From: Cladophialophora immunda
Lineage: Eukaryota > Ascomycota > Eurotiomycetes > Chaetothyriales > Herpotrichiellaceae
NCBI RefSeq assembly: GCF_000835495.1
Contig: NW_015622543.1
Coordinates: 3,696,463-3,760,462 of the forward strand
Length of the DNA stretch: 64,000 bases
Reading direction: 5' to 3'
Under the pieces are notes generated by a model. It was not told the DNA's origin. It was given only the letters and a program-made list of their open reading frames with translations, and made no database searches. Each line of letters begins with the position of its first letter. Position 1 is the stretch's first letter. The translations under genes and the position numbers were made by a program. Below are positions 30,450-42,600 of the stretch, in pieces.

Positions 30450-32303
30450 ATGGCTACCAAACGCCCCAACTTCCTCATCATCGTCGCCGATGACATGGGA
30501 TTTTCAGATGCCGGGTGCTTCGGGTCCGAGATTCGCACTCCCAACATCGACAAGTTGGCAAAAGATGGCATCCGTCTCACAGGCTTTCATGCCGCGGCCG
30601 CATGCTCCCCGACAAGAGCAATGATCCTCACGGGTACCGACCATCACATTGCAGGCTTGGGCAACCTGATTGAATGGACGGATTTCTCGGGTCAAAACTT
30701 CCCCAAGGGCAGCAAATACTCGACTGCCCCTCAAAGAGGCATGCCAGGCTATGAAGGGTACTTGAACGCTCGAGTAGCTGCACTGCCCGAGGTCCTGAAA
30801 GAAGGAGGATATCACACTGTCATGAGTGGAAAATGGCATCTAGGACTCACCAAAGAGCGAAGTCCCCAGGCGCGGGGCTTTGACCGGAGTCTAGCCCTCT
30901 TGCCGGCGTGCTCGAATCATTACGACTGGAGACCGGAGGCGGACTTCCCTAAATTCCTGGAGAAGAGCGTCATTGCGTTACATATGGAGGACGACCACTA
31001 TGTCAAAGATCTGCCCGAGGGTTGGTATTCAAGTGACGGATATGGAAGCCGGATGTTGCGCTATCTGAAAGAATGGAAAGAGGACGCGGAACTCTCAAAG
31101 AAGCCCTTCTTCGCATACTACCCATTCTCTGCCCCGCACTGGCCTCTTCAGGCTCCCAAAGAATACATTGATCACTATCGAGGAATCTACAAGGAAGGCC
31201 CAGAAGCCCTCCGTCAGGCACGGCTAAAGAAGCTGATTGAACTTGGGATGATACCCAAAGACGTCAAACCCCATCCAGTTGTTGCGGACGAAGTACCTGG
31301 GTGGGATGAAATGGACGACTTTCACAAGAAGGCGTCTTCATGTTCGATGGAAGCGTACGCTGGTATGGTCGAGTGCCTAGACCACAATATCGGCCGAGTC
31401 ACCGACTATCTGGAGTCAATCGGCGAGTTGGATAATACTTACATTATGTTCTTCTCGGACAACGGTGCAGAGGGAGCTGCGTACGAAGCATATCCTATGG
31501 TGGCCGGTGAGTTGATGGAACACATTGGCAAGTACTACAACAACTCGCTCGAGAATATTGGCAATAAGGACAGTTTTGTCTGGTACGGCCCACGTTGGGC
31601 TCAAGCAGCCACGGCCCCGAGTAGACTGTACAAGGCGTACACGACCGAGGGAGGTGTGCGGGTGCCTTGTGTTATTCGGTATCCGCCGATGCACAAAGGG
31701 CGAGAAGGCGAAATCAGCGAAACGTTCGCAACGGTCATGGACATCGCGCCCACACTGCTTTCGCTTGCAGGCATCCAACATCCCTCCCCGGAGTGGAATG
31801 GCCGACAGATTGTCCCAATGCGTGGCAAAGATCTGACACCGTGGCTCAGCGGAAAGCAAAATCTAGTCCACGATCCCAACGAGGCGTTTGGTTGGGAACT
31901 CTGTGGACGGGCTGCCATCCGCAAGGGGCCGTGGAAAGCAGACTTTATCCCCTTTCCCAAAGGCACCTCCGCGTGGCAACTGTACGATCTCTCCAAAGAT
32001 CCCGGCGAAACCGAAGATCTGGCTACCAAGCACCCCGAGATCCTGAAGGAGTTGCTGGATCTTTGGGAGATCTATTGCGAGGAAACGGGCGTGGTACCCC
32101 TGCAACCGGAACTCGGTGCCCGCTTCCATGAAGCGGTTGAGGCACAGATGAAAGAAGGCGAATGGATCGAGTATGAGTACTGGAAGCCAGGGGCATTAGA
32201 GGAGAGGAGACGGCAGGAATTCGTCAGAGAAATCGCCAAGGTGAGTGATCCTAGAATCGGGGAGGCGGCGGGTGGACAACCGGTCAATGTAGCTGGTGCT
32301 TAA
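30450..32303 (+). CDS. Arylsulfatase-family sulfatase
   Basis: 617 aa from the ATG at 30450; an ATG 24 nt upstream is in frame but less likely. It hydrolyses sulfate esters. Metal ligands appear at once in NFLIIVADDMG. The formylglycine site is the Cys of ACSPTRAMILTG (about residue 52), a complete C-x-P-T-R motif. SGKWHLG carries the conserved Lys/His pair, and MFFSDNGAEG supplies late Asp/Asn ligands. No signal peptide is seen, so it is probably cytosolic, like fungal alkyl/aryl sulfatases used for sulfur scavenging. A long insert and an Asp/Glu-rich tail are usual for this class. The neighbouring divergent transporter may bring in a sulfated or released carbon source (inference). Confidence 0.92.
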   Translation: MATKRPNFLIIVADDMGFSDAGCFGSEIRTPNIDKLAKDGIRLTGFHAAAACSPTRAMILTGTDHHIAGLGNLIEWTDFSGQNFPKGSKYSTAPQRGMPGYEGYLNARVAALPEVLKEGGYHTVMSGKWHLGLTKERSPQARGFDRSLALLPACSNHYDWRPEADFPKFLEKSVIALHMEDDHYVKDLPEGWYSSDGYGSRMLRYLKEWKEDAELSKKPFFAYYPFSAPHWPLQAPKEYIDHYRGIYKEGPEALRQARLKKLIELGMIPKDVKPHPVVADEVPGWDEMDDFHKKASSCSMEAYAGMVECLDHNIGRVTDYLESIGELDNTYIMFFSDNGAEGAAYEAYPMVAGELMEHIGKYYNNSLENIGNKDSFVWYGPRWAQAATAPSRLYKAYTTEGGVRVPCVIRYPPMHKGREGEISETFATVMDIAPTLLSLAGIQHPSPEWNGRQIVPMRGKDLTPWLSGKQNLVHDPNEAFGWELCGRAAIRKGPWKADFIPFPKGTSAWQLYDLSKDPGETEDLATKHPEILKELLDLWEIYCEETGVVPLQPELGARFHEAVEAQMKEGEWIEYEYWKPGALEERRRQEFVREIAKVSDPRIGEAAGGQPVNVAGA

Positions 32304-32871
32304 TAGATGGGAGATTATGATGCGTATGAGGATAGACAAAACTTGTGACGGAGAGAAGACACCAAGCATGCATCATGCTAAATCCGTGACTGTCTGTCGA
32401 TGCCACTGGTAACTACTCAGTAGTGGCCGTAGCTGGCCTCACAGACGGAATGTGGTTGTCTCCTATATTTGCACCTTTTCTGTGGCGTCGACTTTTGCGG
32501 CCTGACAAGCTGCCTCACCATGACCAGCCTGCGCCCGCCCGCCACAGCTCCAGCTCAGCTCCAGCAACAGACATATTTAGCTAAAAGCAAACAAGAGCGT
32601 CTGCCGGTAAGCGCTAGATCCCTCTTACATGAACTCAGCTCTGACCTGTCGACGCCCGATTCTACTCGGTCCAGAGATACATCAACACCCTCGGAGACGC
32701 CCTTCCAACGTCTCTGGCTCTCTCAGCATAAAATCAACTCCTCAATCACCACCACCTCGTCCTCGTGCATACCTACTGTACATTCGCCCTCCTTTCCTGG
32801 CCTTCGAGAAGAAAGCGACGTAGCCCTCTAAATCTGCCGCCAATCTCCTCATTCATTACCGAGGGACAAAC
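32304..32871. other. Intergenic region 3' of the sulfatase
   Basis: About 570 bp. A CT-rich, CCTC-containing tract before 32872 looks like a 5' leader for the small gene. No other feature seen. Confidence 0.45.
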
Positions 32872-33111
32872 ATGCCTGCTACTAAGCGCCCATCGCTTTT
32901 CTCGCGTCTCTCAGCCTCCTCTTCCAGCGACGCTGCCTCCATCAAATCCACGGCGTCGGTGTCCTCAATGCAGCCCTTGCTGTCCAAGGCTCGTGGGAAA
33001 GTCAACACTGCGTCATCGAGCCGCAAGGCCGACAAGGCGTTCAACTTCAACATGAGCTACCCTTACAGCACCTCCAGCGGCGCAGCTATCTCAGAAACCA
33101 GGTCGCCTTAG
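32872..33111 (+). CDS. Small Ser-rich basic hypothetical protein
   Basis: 79 aa. The start context ACAAACATGCC is good for a fungal gene, and a pyrimidine-rich leader precedes it. The protein has a basic N-terminus (MPATKRPSLFSRLSASSSSD), Ser-rich runs, a central basic RKADKAFNF and a Tyr/Ser-rich end. No signal peptide, membrane segment or recognised domain is visible. It may be a short intrinsically disordered protein. Coding status rests on the start context, leader and plausible composition only. Confidence 0.4.
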   Translation: MPATKRPSLFSRLSASSSSDAASIKSTASVSSMQPLLSKARGKVNTASSSRKADKAFNFNMSYPYSTSSGAAISETRSP

Positions 33112-34006
33112 GCATCTCGATCGGCGAAAGCCTGGGTGTTGAAGGACGGGATCCCAGAGTTGTGCCCTGCAATATTTGGCCCCTCGACACCTAAACGAAC
33201 CGGAGTGTTCGACCAGCCACAATCAATCGCTTCGACAGCACCCCGGCAACAATAACGGCGATTTTGTCCTCCGATACCTCTGCCAGTCTGACATGCACAC
33301 TCGTGGAACCCAAGAGTCTTGATGGTCGCCTCCCCCCGCATCTTCCCCAGATGTCGCCTAGATGTGTCCTTTTGATTATTATTTGCGTCTGGGCGGGTTC
33401 ATTGGATTCGGTTCCAGACCTCTGGGCTTTCGGTGCGACCCCGTAATTGACAGCTCGGTTTAGGGGCTCTTGCTGGCCCACCTAACATGATGCGGCGGAG
33501 CTTGGTGGGAACGCACAAAATGCTGCAGCGGTATGGTGCCATGTTTCCCCATTGCGGTAGGATATGTACACTCCCAAATCGGAGTAATAATGACCACGGA
33601 TACGCAACCTTGTGGAATTGCAGAATCCCCGTTTCGAAAAGCTTCACAAGCTCAGGAAGCAACAACATAGCTAGCTGCCTTCTTTCTTAAAGCTCCGCCG
33701 GCTCTGATGCTTCGTCCTGCCACCAGCAGGCAATATCAGTGACGACGGAATGTCGAGGGCATGAAAAGACCGGACAATGAACACAAATCAAGCCACATTC
33801 AGCAGGCGAAGGCACTGCATTCACGTGCGCATACCCTGCCGAGGGAGAAATTACACTTAGTATACACGGTGTATATATCCAGAGACTCAAGGATTTGCAG
33901 CAGATGGCCGTCGTTCGACCCAGCCAGTCCTATACTCGGTACAGAGCATAGCTCCCTCTTGCTATGCTTAACAACCAAACCGCTAATCAAAATGACAAGA
34001 CTCTCA
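33112..34006. other. Intergenic region 33.1-34.0 kb
   Basis: No gene is supported. Several overlapping short frames lack domain signal. Confidence 0.5.
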
Positions 34007-34889
34007 TCACCCTTGCACCTCGTACAAAGACTGCGAATTTGCCTCATGCATCCTCGTGTATGGCATTCGCGCGCCGTCATACATGGGTTGCTCCAGCTCC
34101 GGTTTTGCGACCGAAAATGGGTCGTGACCACCAGCTGCCGCCATGGCCTGGAACCTCTGCTCCGCCGTGACCCTCCTCTTTCGCTCTTTGAAAATCAGGA
34201 ACGCCATGATGGCGAGCACGAGTGCGCCCACACTGACACCCACCCCCACGCCGATGCCGATCGACCGTGTGTCGGAACCGTTGCCTGAGCTCGGCGTCGT
34301 GGATGCTGCTGCGGAGGTGGTGGTGGTCGGGGTGGTCGATGAGGTCTTTTTCGCGCCGGAGGACGAGACGGTGGTGGAAGTGCTCGCGACGTTCGACGTG
34401 GTGCTCGTGGGGAAATACGGTCTGCCAAAGGCGACCTGGAAGCTGTTCTGGCAGCAGCTCGAGCCGTCCTCGGCCCCGCAACACCAGCTCTGGTTCTGGG
34501 TCGCCTTGCCGGAGCCACCGTCGCAATCCAGGATGTTTGCAAAGTTTGAGAGATCTGCCTCGACTGGAGGGGTTTTTCCAAAAAGCTATTTTAGCCCCAT
34601 GTGTTCAACCCTTTGCTCGGAGAGGTCGGCCTTGCGACCCAGGCACCTCCTCACCTTCAAAGCTGCACGCTTGAGCACAGCTGCTCGACGACCACGTCGA
34701 GTCGGTGCAACCTCCGCGATATATGTAGTTCGCGTTCCCGAAGCAGTATCCATTTTCCGTGCAGACGCTCGTGCGCAGGTCACAACACGCCGCGTGCGCG
34801 GGGTCGCTGCCTGCATTGCAAGGCTGGTAGTTGTACTCGGTCACCAGCTGTCCATTGGGCCAGTAACAGCTCGCCGATGCGAGAGACAT
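34007..34889 (-). CDS. Cys-rich single-pass membrane protein
   Basis: Two exons on the minus strand, 34889-34655 and 34563-34007 (91-nt intron, phase 1), giving 263 aa. The extracellular part has ~12 cysteines in a pattern usual for fungal wall-sensor-like proteins. It runs from CYWPNGQ through PCN, ACC and CDLRT to C-T-E-N-G-Y-C, then YRGGCTDSTW, SCAQAC, and after the intron WCCGAEDGSSCCQNSF. A Ser/Thr stalk follows, then one membrane helix (VGVGVSVGALVLAIMAFLIF) and a basic KERKRR stop-transfer. The cytoplasmic tail of ~60 residues carries tyrosines. No classical signal peptide precedes the first Cys, which is odd; the start MSLASA may be wrong, or the protein may use the helix as a signal anchor. 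Confidence 0.8.
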
Positions 34890-35940
34890 GGCGGGCTCTC
34901 TCGCGGAGGTGGTGGAATCTTGGGGATTTTCGCGAGTCCTTCTCCCTTTGCAATAGCAGTGGGCTTGGGGATTTCGTGAACGGGGGAGATTTATGGGCGG
35001 TGGTGGCACCCACCCTCTTCTGCTCCCGCTGCAAGACAGATATGCGCCCCAGGCATTCATTTGGTGGCCCCCAATGGTCGGCGCCGTGCGACCAGCCGCG
35101 CTTTCGCCGTGGGACAAGCCAGCATGAAACAGAAATAGGCGCCAACCTGAGCGCGCAGCAGAAAGGGGGGGGGGGTTCTCAGACAAAAGGCGTCGTTTTC
35201 ATCTTAGCCGCATGCACGAGGTATGTACCTAAGGAGTACACGATACCTACCTTGTACCTACCCTTGCTGCCCTTCTTGCGTGCCGTTTGGGTTGTGGCCG
35301 GGTCAAGGTCGCATTTTTCGTGGCCCCAAGGCTATATGCACCCGAACGAGGCGCCTCCCGTGTCATGCTAGAGTGGAACTCGTTTCACATCCGCGACGCC
35401 ACAACGCTTCGTACGGAGGCCAGATACATACAGGGGACGAAAAGGGCCGTCGATGCAACAAAGAAAGAAGAAGCAGAAGCAATTACCACCAAAGTCAAAA
35501 ACACGGAGTGTCCAAGCCGGCGTTGCAACCCTCCACCAAAACGCCACGCGGCGCTTAACCGAATGAGCTGCAGATGTTTGATTAGGCTCCATCTGGCACC
35601 GGGGAAGACGGACGACCGGTTCCTACGGAGTGAGCAGGGTCAATCATGACATACGACGGGTTACCCATGGTTGGGGGAGATCTTCACGAAGAGCCTCCAT
35701 AGTTCTTTTGGGTTCTCCATCATACAGAGACTTTATCACGGAAGACAACCAGAGGCGATAATGCGGCAAATAGCCCAAATTAGTGCCATGGACGTGTTGG
35801 ACTCAGAAACGAAGCCACCTACATAAGGCCCTCCCTCGTTTTGCCGCAAGCCCGCCTCGAGTCAAATGGGTACAGAGTAATAGATAGGGCATATCCTTCT
35901 CTTCTTCTTCCATCATTTTTTCCCTTCTTCTGCCCCTGTT
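34890..35940. other. Intergenic region 34.9-35.9 kb
   Basis: No gene seen. It contains a run of about 13 guanines near 35163, and the promoter of the Cys-rich membrane protein gene at its left end. Confidence 0.5.
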
Positions 35941-37336
35941 TCAGACCAGCTTGGTGACCAGCTTGCCCGTGTTGCCGCCATCAAACAGCTTCAGCCAGGT
36001 CCTGGGCACGTCCTCGAACTTGGTGTCGACGACCTGCTCGCTCTCCTCGTTGGAGATCTTCAACTTGCCTTCTTTGACCGCCTGCACGAAGAGCTGGATG
36101 GTCTCTTGGGCCTTGGGAAGGTAGTCCGTCACGATGAAGCCGCGGATCGAGAGCCGCATTGTTATCACTTGGAAATAGTCTGGGAGGGGGACGGGGTGTC
36201 AGTCAATCGGATTAGGGGGGGAGAGGGATCTGGGAAGAAAAAAAAAGAGAAAAGAGAGGGGAGTTGATACTTTGCAGCACAGTTGGCTCGGTCGAATTGT
36301 AGCCTGAAATGGAGCCGCATGCGACAGCCACGCCGTGCCGCTTCAGCCTTGCAAGCATCAAGTCGAGGATGTGGCCCTGAATCAGCGTGCCATTAGTATA
36401 TCGTTGTTCGACCAACAGGGTCGATCTCCCAATTGCGAGGGGGTCTGGGGGACTACTCACGCCGACATTGTCGAAATAGATGTCCACAAACCCGTCCGTG
36501 GCCTTGATCAGATCCTCTTCAAAGGTCGGGCTCTTGTAGTTGATGCATTTGTCCGCCCCAAGGCTCTCAACCCAGCGGCATTTCTCGTCCGAGCCGGCAA
36601 TGCCAATCACCTCTGAGCAACCGACAATCTAGACCGGGTATTCAGCTCAGAAACAGAAAAGCGCCGAGAGGATGACATCGGCTTGATCTTACATTCTTTG
36701 CAATCTGCACTACCATACTCCCCGTTGCTCCCGCGGCTCCCGAAACCACCACTCTCCTAGTTCAACGTCAGAATCTCCAGAGACCGGTGCAGAAAAGGCT
36801 TTTGCTCATTCCCCACAAACACGAGTGGAGTTATTCAAGGACACTTACATCCCTTTCTTCGCCTCACCAATGACGACCAGCCCGTAGTATGCTGTCAAGC
36901 CGGGTCCGCCGAACGCGCCCAGGTAATGCGTGATGCTCAAGCCACCGGGAAGTTGCTGTCGGGGACTGCACTCGGCAGCATCGACGACGGCGTATTCAGT
37001 CCACCCCGGAGCCACCGCGACGATGGTGCCTTTGGGTAGGTTGTCGGCAGTCGAGGCAACCACTTCTGCCAGCCCCCGCGCCATCATGGGCTGCCCAATC
37101 TCTACGGGCGGAGTGTAGTGCCGCTCGGCCTTGACGGACGCATCGATGGCGGGACGTTGGGCCGGGTCGTTTGAGAAGAACAGGATTTTGACTAGGACTT
37201 GGTTTGGTTGCAGCGGAGGCAGCGGGCGCTCTACCAATTTGAAAGTTGGATTCGCATCGGCGCTGGAGAAGGTTGGAATCCCCTTGGGACGGTTGGCCAG
37301 GATCCAGGTGCGGGTGGAAGTGGGAGTCGCAGCCAT
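35941..37336 (-). CDS. MDR-family NAD(P)H oxidoreductase (leukotriene B4 dehydrogenase type)
   Basis: Five exons: 37336-36849, 36756-36693, 36628-36461, 36376-36271 and 36179-35941, phases consistent, 354 aa. It is a zinc-independent medium-chain reductase acting on alkenals/enones. Seen: an N-terminal oxidoreductase domain (FSNDPAQRP, a family hallmark), the nucleotide-binding motif RVVVSGAAGATGSMVVQIAK (A-x-x-G-x-x-G form), VIGIAGSDEKCRWVESLGAD, and VDIYFDNVG, where the family keeps a D-x-Y-F-x-N-V-G block. GSISGYN and the C-terminal RGFIVTDY stretch complete the fold. The start was set at MAATPTS because the upstream residues are not conserved; the frame is open to 37417. No cluster context. 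Confidence 0.9.
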
Positions 37337-38318
37337 GTTGTTTCTGTCGAGCGGATTAATGAGACACCACTGTGCGTCTTCAGGACTGTTTGTCGACCGA
37401 TTCGTGTCTGTAGTCAATCTCCCTAATGGAGTAAGTAGTCGGGCAATGTGATATACCCTCCTCGGCTATCTGGTGGTTAATACTCCTCTTCGTATCTTAG
37501 GCTTAGAATCATCCGACGGACAAATGAGTGTCTCCGGCGAGGAACAGTGGCGCGTCTGACTAGAGGATGAGACGCCAACGCGAGGTTGTCTGCATCAATC
37601 TTAAGTATTTTTGATGGGTCACACCATTGACGGCTATAGCATGACGTTCACATACTCCAGCATGGAGGGGGTGGGCCAAAAAGGAAATATTGTGCCTGAT
37701 TCGGGCAAAAACCGAGGTACATATCCAAGGCACTGGGATCGTGATTGGCGGAAGCCTTATTCTTCTCCGCAACCTGCGTAGTCGTGGACTTGTGAGCAAG
37801 TTGGCGGGGATCAGAGACCACATTCTCCATTTGTCAGCACCTCTATGTTGATATTGACCTATGTGCTGTCTTGCGTTGGCTACTGTCAGCCTCAATATAT
37901 GGCTGATCCTCCTGGACTCAACCTCTTGATACGGCCGCAAAAGATGTGATTCCGCCGGATTCAGAACTGCGGATATGAGGATGGACTGTCGCGCCGACTG
38001 CCCTCTTAGTGGGATGCAGGAAAGACCACACCACTCTGGTGGGGTCGCAGACACCGTATGATTGGGAGTATATTTGTTTGTCAGCTTCGAGCTGCTTTTG
38101 ACTCAAGATGAGGTGTTGTCGTGCCAGTCAGCATTCGTAATGGACGGGGACAGAGCTGGAGACTCTTAGGTGTTGTCGTCGTTGCTCTTCAAGTGCGGGT
38201 ACACACCTGGCTGACCGTCAAGGGACTGGAATAAACCCACGGGCAGCACGGACAGATGCAAATAGAGGAGACTGTTCACCATTGATTCTTTCAGCAGGGC
38301 GAGGATTGTCGACACGCT
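37337..38318. other. Intergenic region 37.3-38.3 kb
   Basis: No gene is supported. It carries the MDR gene promoter at the left and the 3' flank of the RING-H2 gene at the right. Confidence 0.5.
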
Positions 38319-38984
38319 TCAGCCATAGAGCCCGTCCCATTCCTCTTCCTCATCCTCCGGTGCAGCATTCTTCTTGATCTCTTCCAGCTGTTTCTTTTTA
38401 CGATCTCTCTCCCTCTGCGCCAGGTCAATCCGATCCAAAGGACATGTTCCGTTCACCAAAAGCCACGGTCTGATGCATTCTAGATCGAAAATATGACTTT
38501 GATGGCAAGGCAGACGCACTAGCAGCGGGTGAGGGTCTTCGACGAAAGCATTACCGCAGATAGGGCAGTCGGCGTCTTTGTTGACCTTCTTGATGTTGAC
38601 CCGCTCCAATGCAGCGATATATTCCTCGTCCACGCCCTTGACTTCCCGGGGAGGTCGCTCGGCAGTGTCCATCAGGTTTTGGATCATGCTCTCGAGCAGG
38701 TTGGAGTCGGCATTGTCATTGATCCTACGCATTACTTCGAATGCCTCTGCAAGCGAGCGAAAGACGGCCGAGACATCGGCAGGAACAGGGACAGCACCCT
38801 CACGAGCTCGTTCTTCTGGTCGGTCAGGCGTGACTTCGGACAGAAGACTCAGGAAAGTGGAGAGATCGGGTCGTCGCGGTTGGCTTTGATCGCCATTTGG
38901 AGGATCAGAGGCATGTTCGGCTAGAAAGCGTCAACCCAGTCACCGAGGGAACAAGACATCGTTCTTACTCTCGTAGCTGCTCAT
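38319..38984 (-). CDS. RING-H2-like ubiquitin ligase
   Basis: Two exons, 38984-38969 (only five codons plus one base) and 38920-38319, giving 205 aa. The N-terminal half is helical and acidic. The C-terminal RING starts CPICGNAF, continues LPCHQSHIFDLEC and ends TCPLD. Relative to a standard C3H2C3 finger, Asp stands at the second His position (H-I-F-D) and at the last Cys (C-P-L-D). Asp can ligate zinc and this variant looks family-wide rather than damaged, but I cannot verify that. The protein ends in a Lys/Glu coiled coil and an acidic EDEEEEWDGLYG tail. The tiny first exon was chosen because the strong GTAAGA donor and TTTCTAG acceptor restore an ATG. It is head to head with PAN2. Confidence 0.82.
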
Positions 38985-39644
38985 CGTTGTGGTCGTCTTG
39001 ACGTAAGGGGAGGTTTTGCAGGACTCCTGACATTCAATGAGCAGGGTGAGGCAAGTGAGCAGTCATGGGCCGCAGGGACTAAATAGGTGTCAAGCGAGAC
39101 ACAGGCACGAGTTGATGGCGTGGCCCCGCGGGACAGGATAGCTCTATGGCGGCGTAGTGGGAGACGAAGATGGCAGTAAGTTGAGTAGACAGTCCACGGT
39201 GCCAGCCAAACGTAGTGACAACCAAACAATCAAATTGAGCAGCTGAATTCGTGGTGAAGTAGAGACTGCGATGAGATGTGGGGGACGCAGGACAGAGCAA
39301 CAGTCAAGTCAGGCCCGGAGAAGCAGAAGGCGGCGTTGGTGGCGCCACAGCTTCAAGCCACATCCTCAAGTCTCAGCCACTCCTTCACTCATTGGCGAGG
39401 GATGGGCTGCCCGGCTGCTTCTCCTGCTCCTGCCCTCCACCTCATCCATCAACCCATCGCTACCCTGAGTCTGCATCTCGACAAACAAGCGACCTCCGAC
39501 AAACGGCCAAGATGATATGACATAGTCCCGCATCCTCTCAATCGAACCGCCCGCGACGACCTTTATTACTGAATCCGCTTGCACTCATCATGCTTCGTCC
39601 TCCGGATCTGCGGTAACTCAAGAACGTCGGCACCGGGTTTGCCC
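38985..39644. other. Bidirectional promoter, RING-H2 and PAN2
   Basis: 660 bp between divergent start codons. No gene seen. Confidence 0.55.
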
Positions 39645-42600
39645 ATGGAGGCAGATTGGGATGAGATCACTCGCATCGCAGTGCCTTCATCGGGACTGCA
39701 TGCGATCCCTACTCCCGCCAGTGCAGTGGCCTTTGATGATTTGCAGGAACTTCTATGGGTAGGCAACGATCAGGTAAGGCGGCCTTGGAACTGATATCTA
39801 CACCTCTCACCTTTGAGCCCAGGGACGAGTCACCTCCTTCTATGGCCCCGAATTGCAACGGTACGTCTCGGTCAAGGCTCATCTGGGAGAAGGCCCGGTC
39901 AGGCAACTGTTGGTTCACGAAAAGGGTATCATCTCCATCTCTTCTTCCAGCGTCCATTTTGTCACCCGCAGAGGCTTGACGCAATGGCACATCTCACATC
40001 CCCTGATGACGTTTCTCCGGTGCATGGCTTTTGCTGCCACCAACAATCTCATCATCGTGGCAGGATGCCAAAGCACCTTCTTCGTCATTGACATAGACAA
40101 AGGCCAAATTGTCTCGGAACATCCTGCACAGGCCAAGTACACCATCCTGAGGAAAAGCCGCCACATATGTGCTGCGACGGATGACGGCAACGTGCATATT
40201 CTCAGTTTGACCGACTATCAACTCCTCAAATCCTGGAAAGCCCACTCCAGTGCTGTCAATGACATGGACGCGCGCAATGATTTCCTAGTCACCTGTGGCT
40301 TCTCGGTCAGGCAACTAGGCGTGCCTATCGTCGACCCACTGGCCAATGTCTACGATTTGAAGTCTCTCACATCTCTGCCTCCAATACCTTTCCATGCAGG
40401 TGCCGCATACGCGCGCCTGCACCCGAAACTCCAGACCACCAGCTTCGTCGCGTCACAAACCGGCCAAATGCAGGTGGTGGATCTGATGAATCCTGTCAAT
40501 GTTATGCTCAAACAGGCAAACGTTCAGTTCATGCTAGGAATGGAAATCGCCTCCTCGGGGGATGCTGTGGTAATCACCGATTCAAACGGATGGATATACC
40601 TATGGGGTTCTCCCTCCAAAGTCCGCTTCAATAACATTAGCAAGGAAACAGAATTTGCAGATCCCCCTCCCCAGCAGATTCCCCACGTCGATTGGAACGA
40701 CTCCCCGCTCAACACCATAGGCATGCCATACTATTCAGAGCCCCTATTGTCGGCGTGGCCAAGTCATATGGTATTCGAGGTAGGAGCACCACCAGTGCCA
40801 ATTGAGCCATCACTGCTGTTCCATATGCAAACTGCCGAGATGGGGCACTACGCGCCAAATCTAAACCCTCGAAAACTTCTCCGCAACCAGGTGGAAGATA
40901 CCAGGATAGGCCACGTGCCTGCCTCAATTACTGCACCCAAGTTTCTGAGCGAAAAAGCGAAAGAAGCACCAGCCAACGGAAACGGCAGGAAACTTTCAGA
41001 TGCCGCCGAAGGATTGGCTGGAATATCTCTCAATGGCCGGGCGCAAACCGATGAGGAACGAATGCTCAAATATAGCAATGTCGAGATTAAGTACAGCAGG
41101 TTCGGAGTTGACGATTTTGATTTCCGTTACTACAACAAGACTCCTTATTCTGGGCTGGAAACGCACATTGCAAACTCCTTCATCAACTCACTGTTACAGC
41201 TTTACAAATTCATTCCTCTCATTCGCAACGTGGCCATCCAGCATGCCGCCACATCGTGCGTCGCGGCCCAGTGTTTAATGTGTGAATTTGGATTTCTCTT
41301 CGACATGCTGGAAAAGGCGAATGGTCAGAATTGCCAGGCGACAAATCTTTTGAGGGCCTTCGGAGCATCTAGGGAAGCTGCGAACCTGAGCCTTTTTGAA
41401 CATTTGTCGTTGGCTAACGGGACACCGCTTTCGACCACGATCCAAGCAGTGAATCGATTCTTCTTGAAGCAGATTGCACATGACTATGTCACAATGGCAA
41501 CTAGCAGTGATGGGATTGATGAGATCATTGCCAGCAAAGCCTTTGAAGCCATCCGTTGCATGTATTGCAACAATGAGACGACCAAACCAGCTAGCACCTA
41601 TGTGCATGACCTCGTCTATCCGCAGCTCGAACCAAAGCACTCGATGAGATACATCAAGTTTTCGTCCATCCTAAAGACCACTATCGAACGAGAAGCCAAG
41701 AACCGGGGTTGGTGTAGTCGTTGTCGGAGATATCAACAGCTGGCCATTCGAAAAACAGTCCGGCAGCTACCTTTTGTGTTGATGATCAATGCAGCACTGG
41801 GAACTAACCCTGCAATGCGCGCGATCTGGGAGACCCCAGGTTGGCTCCCTTCCGAAATTGGCGTTATCGTACAGGATAGGAACGTGTACGTCTTCGAAGG
41901 TTCCGATCTCGCCTTGCACCAGCGAAACAAATCTCCAGGCCTAGTGATCTACGAGCTCGTCGGTTTCGTCGCCGAAATTGACACCAGTGAACGGCATCAA
42001 CCCCACCTCGTCAGCATGGTGAACGTGGAGGTGTCCAGCAGTGGACCCGAAATCTCCCACAATCACAAAGTATTCCCCAATTGGCATCTCTTCAACGACT
42101 TCCTGGTGTCTCCAGTCGATCCAAGAGAAGCCGTCCATTTCAACAAGGGGTGGAAAATGCCCAGCGTTATTGCCTATCAAGTCAAGAATGCACACGGCAA
42201 ACTCGATAACAACTGGAAACGGAGTATGGACACTACCTTATTATACCAGCACTATAGCATCAATGGTATTTATCCGAAAGACGGTTGCAAGATCCTCGCA
42301 CCCGAAGAGCACCCAGAGAAAGGCACCCCCATTGCGCTAGACACCGAGTTTGTTGAACTGGAGAAAGCCGAGATTAACGTCAAGGCTGACGGGACACAAG
42401 AAACCATTCGGCCAGCGAAGTCTGGCCTTGCACGGGTCAGCGTGCTACGCGGTCAGGGCGAGGATGAAGGCGTCCCTTTTATCGATGACTACATCACCAT
42501 CTACGAGCCGATTGTCGACTACAAAACCCAGTATTCAGGCATTCGCCCAGGCGATCTCGATACCCAAATTTCACATCACAACCTCGTGCCGCTGAAAGTT

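Noticed and set aside
35160..35180. Poly-G run as a quadruplex element
   Set aside because: A single homopolymer run may be a sequencing or replication artefact; no four-tract pattern is present.
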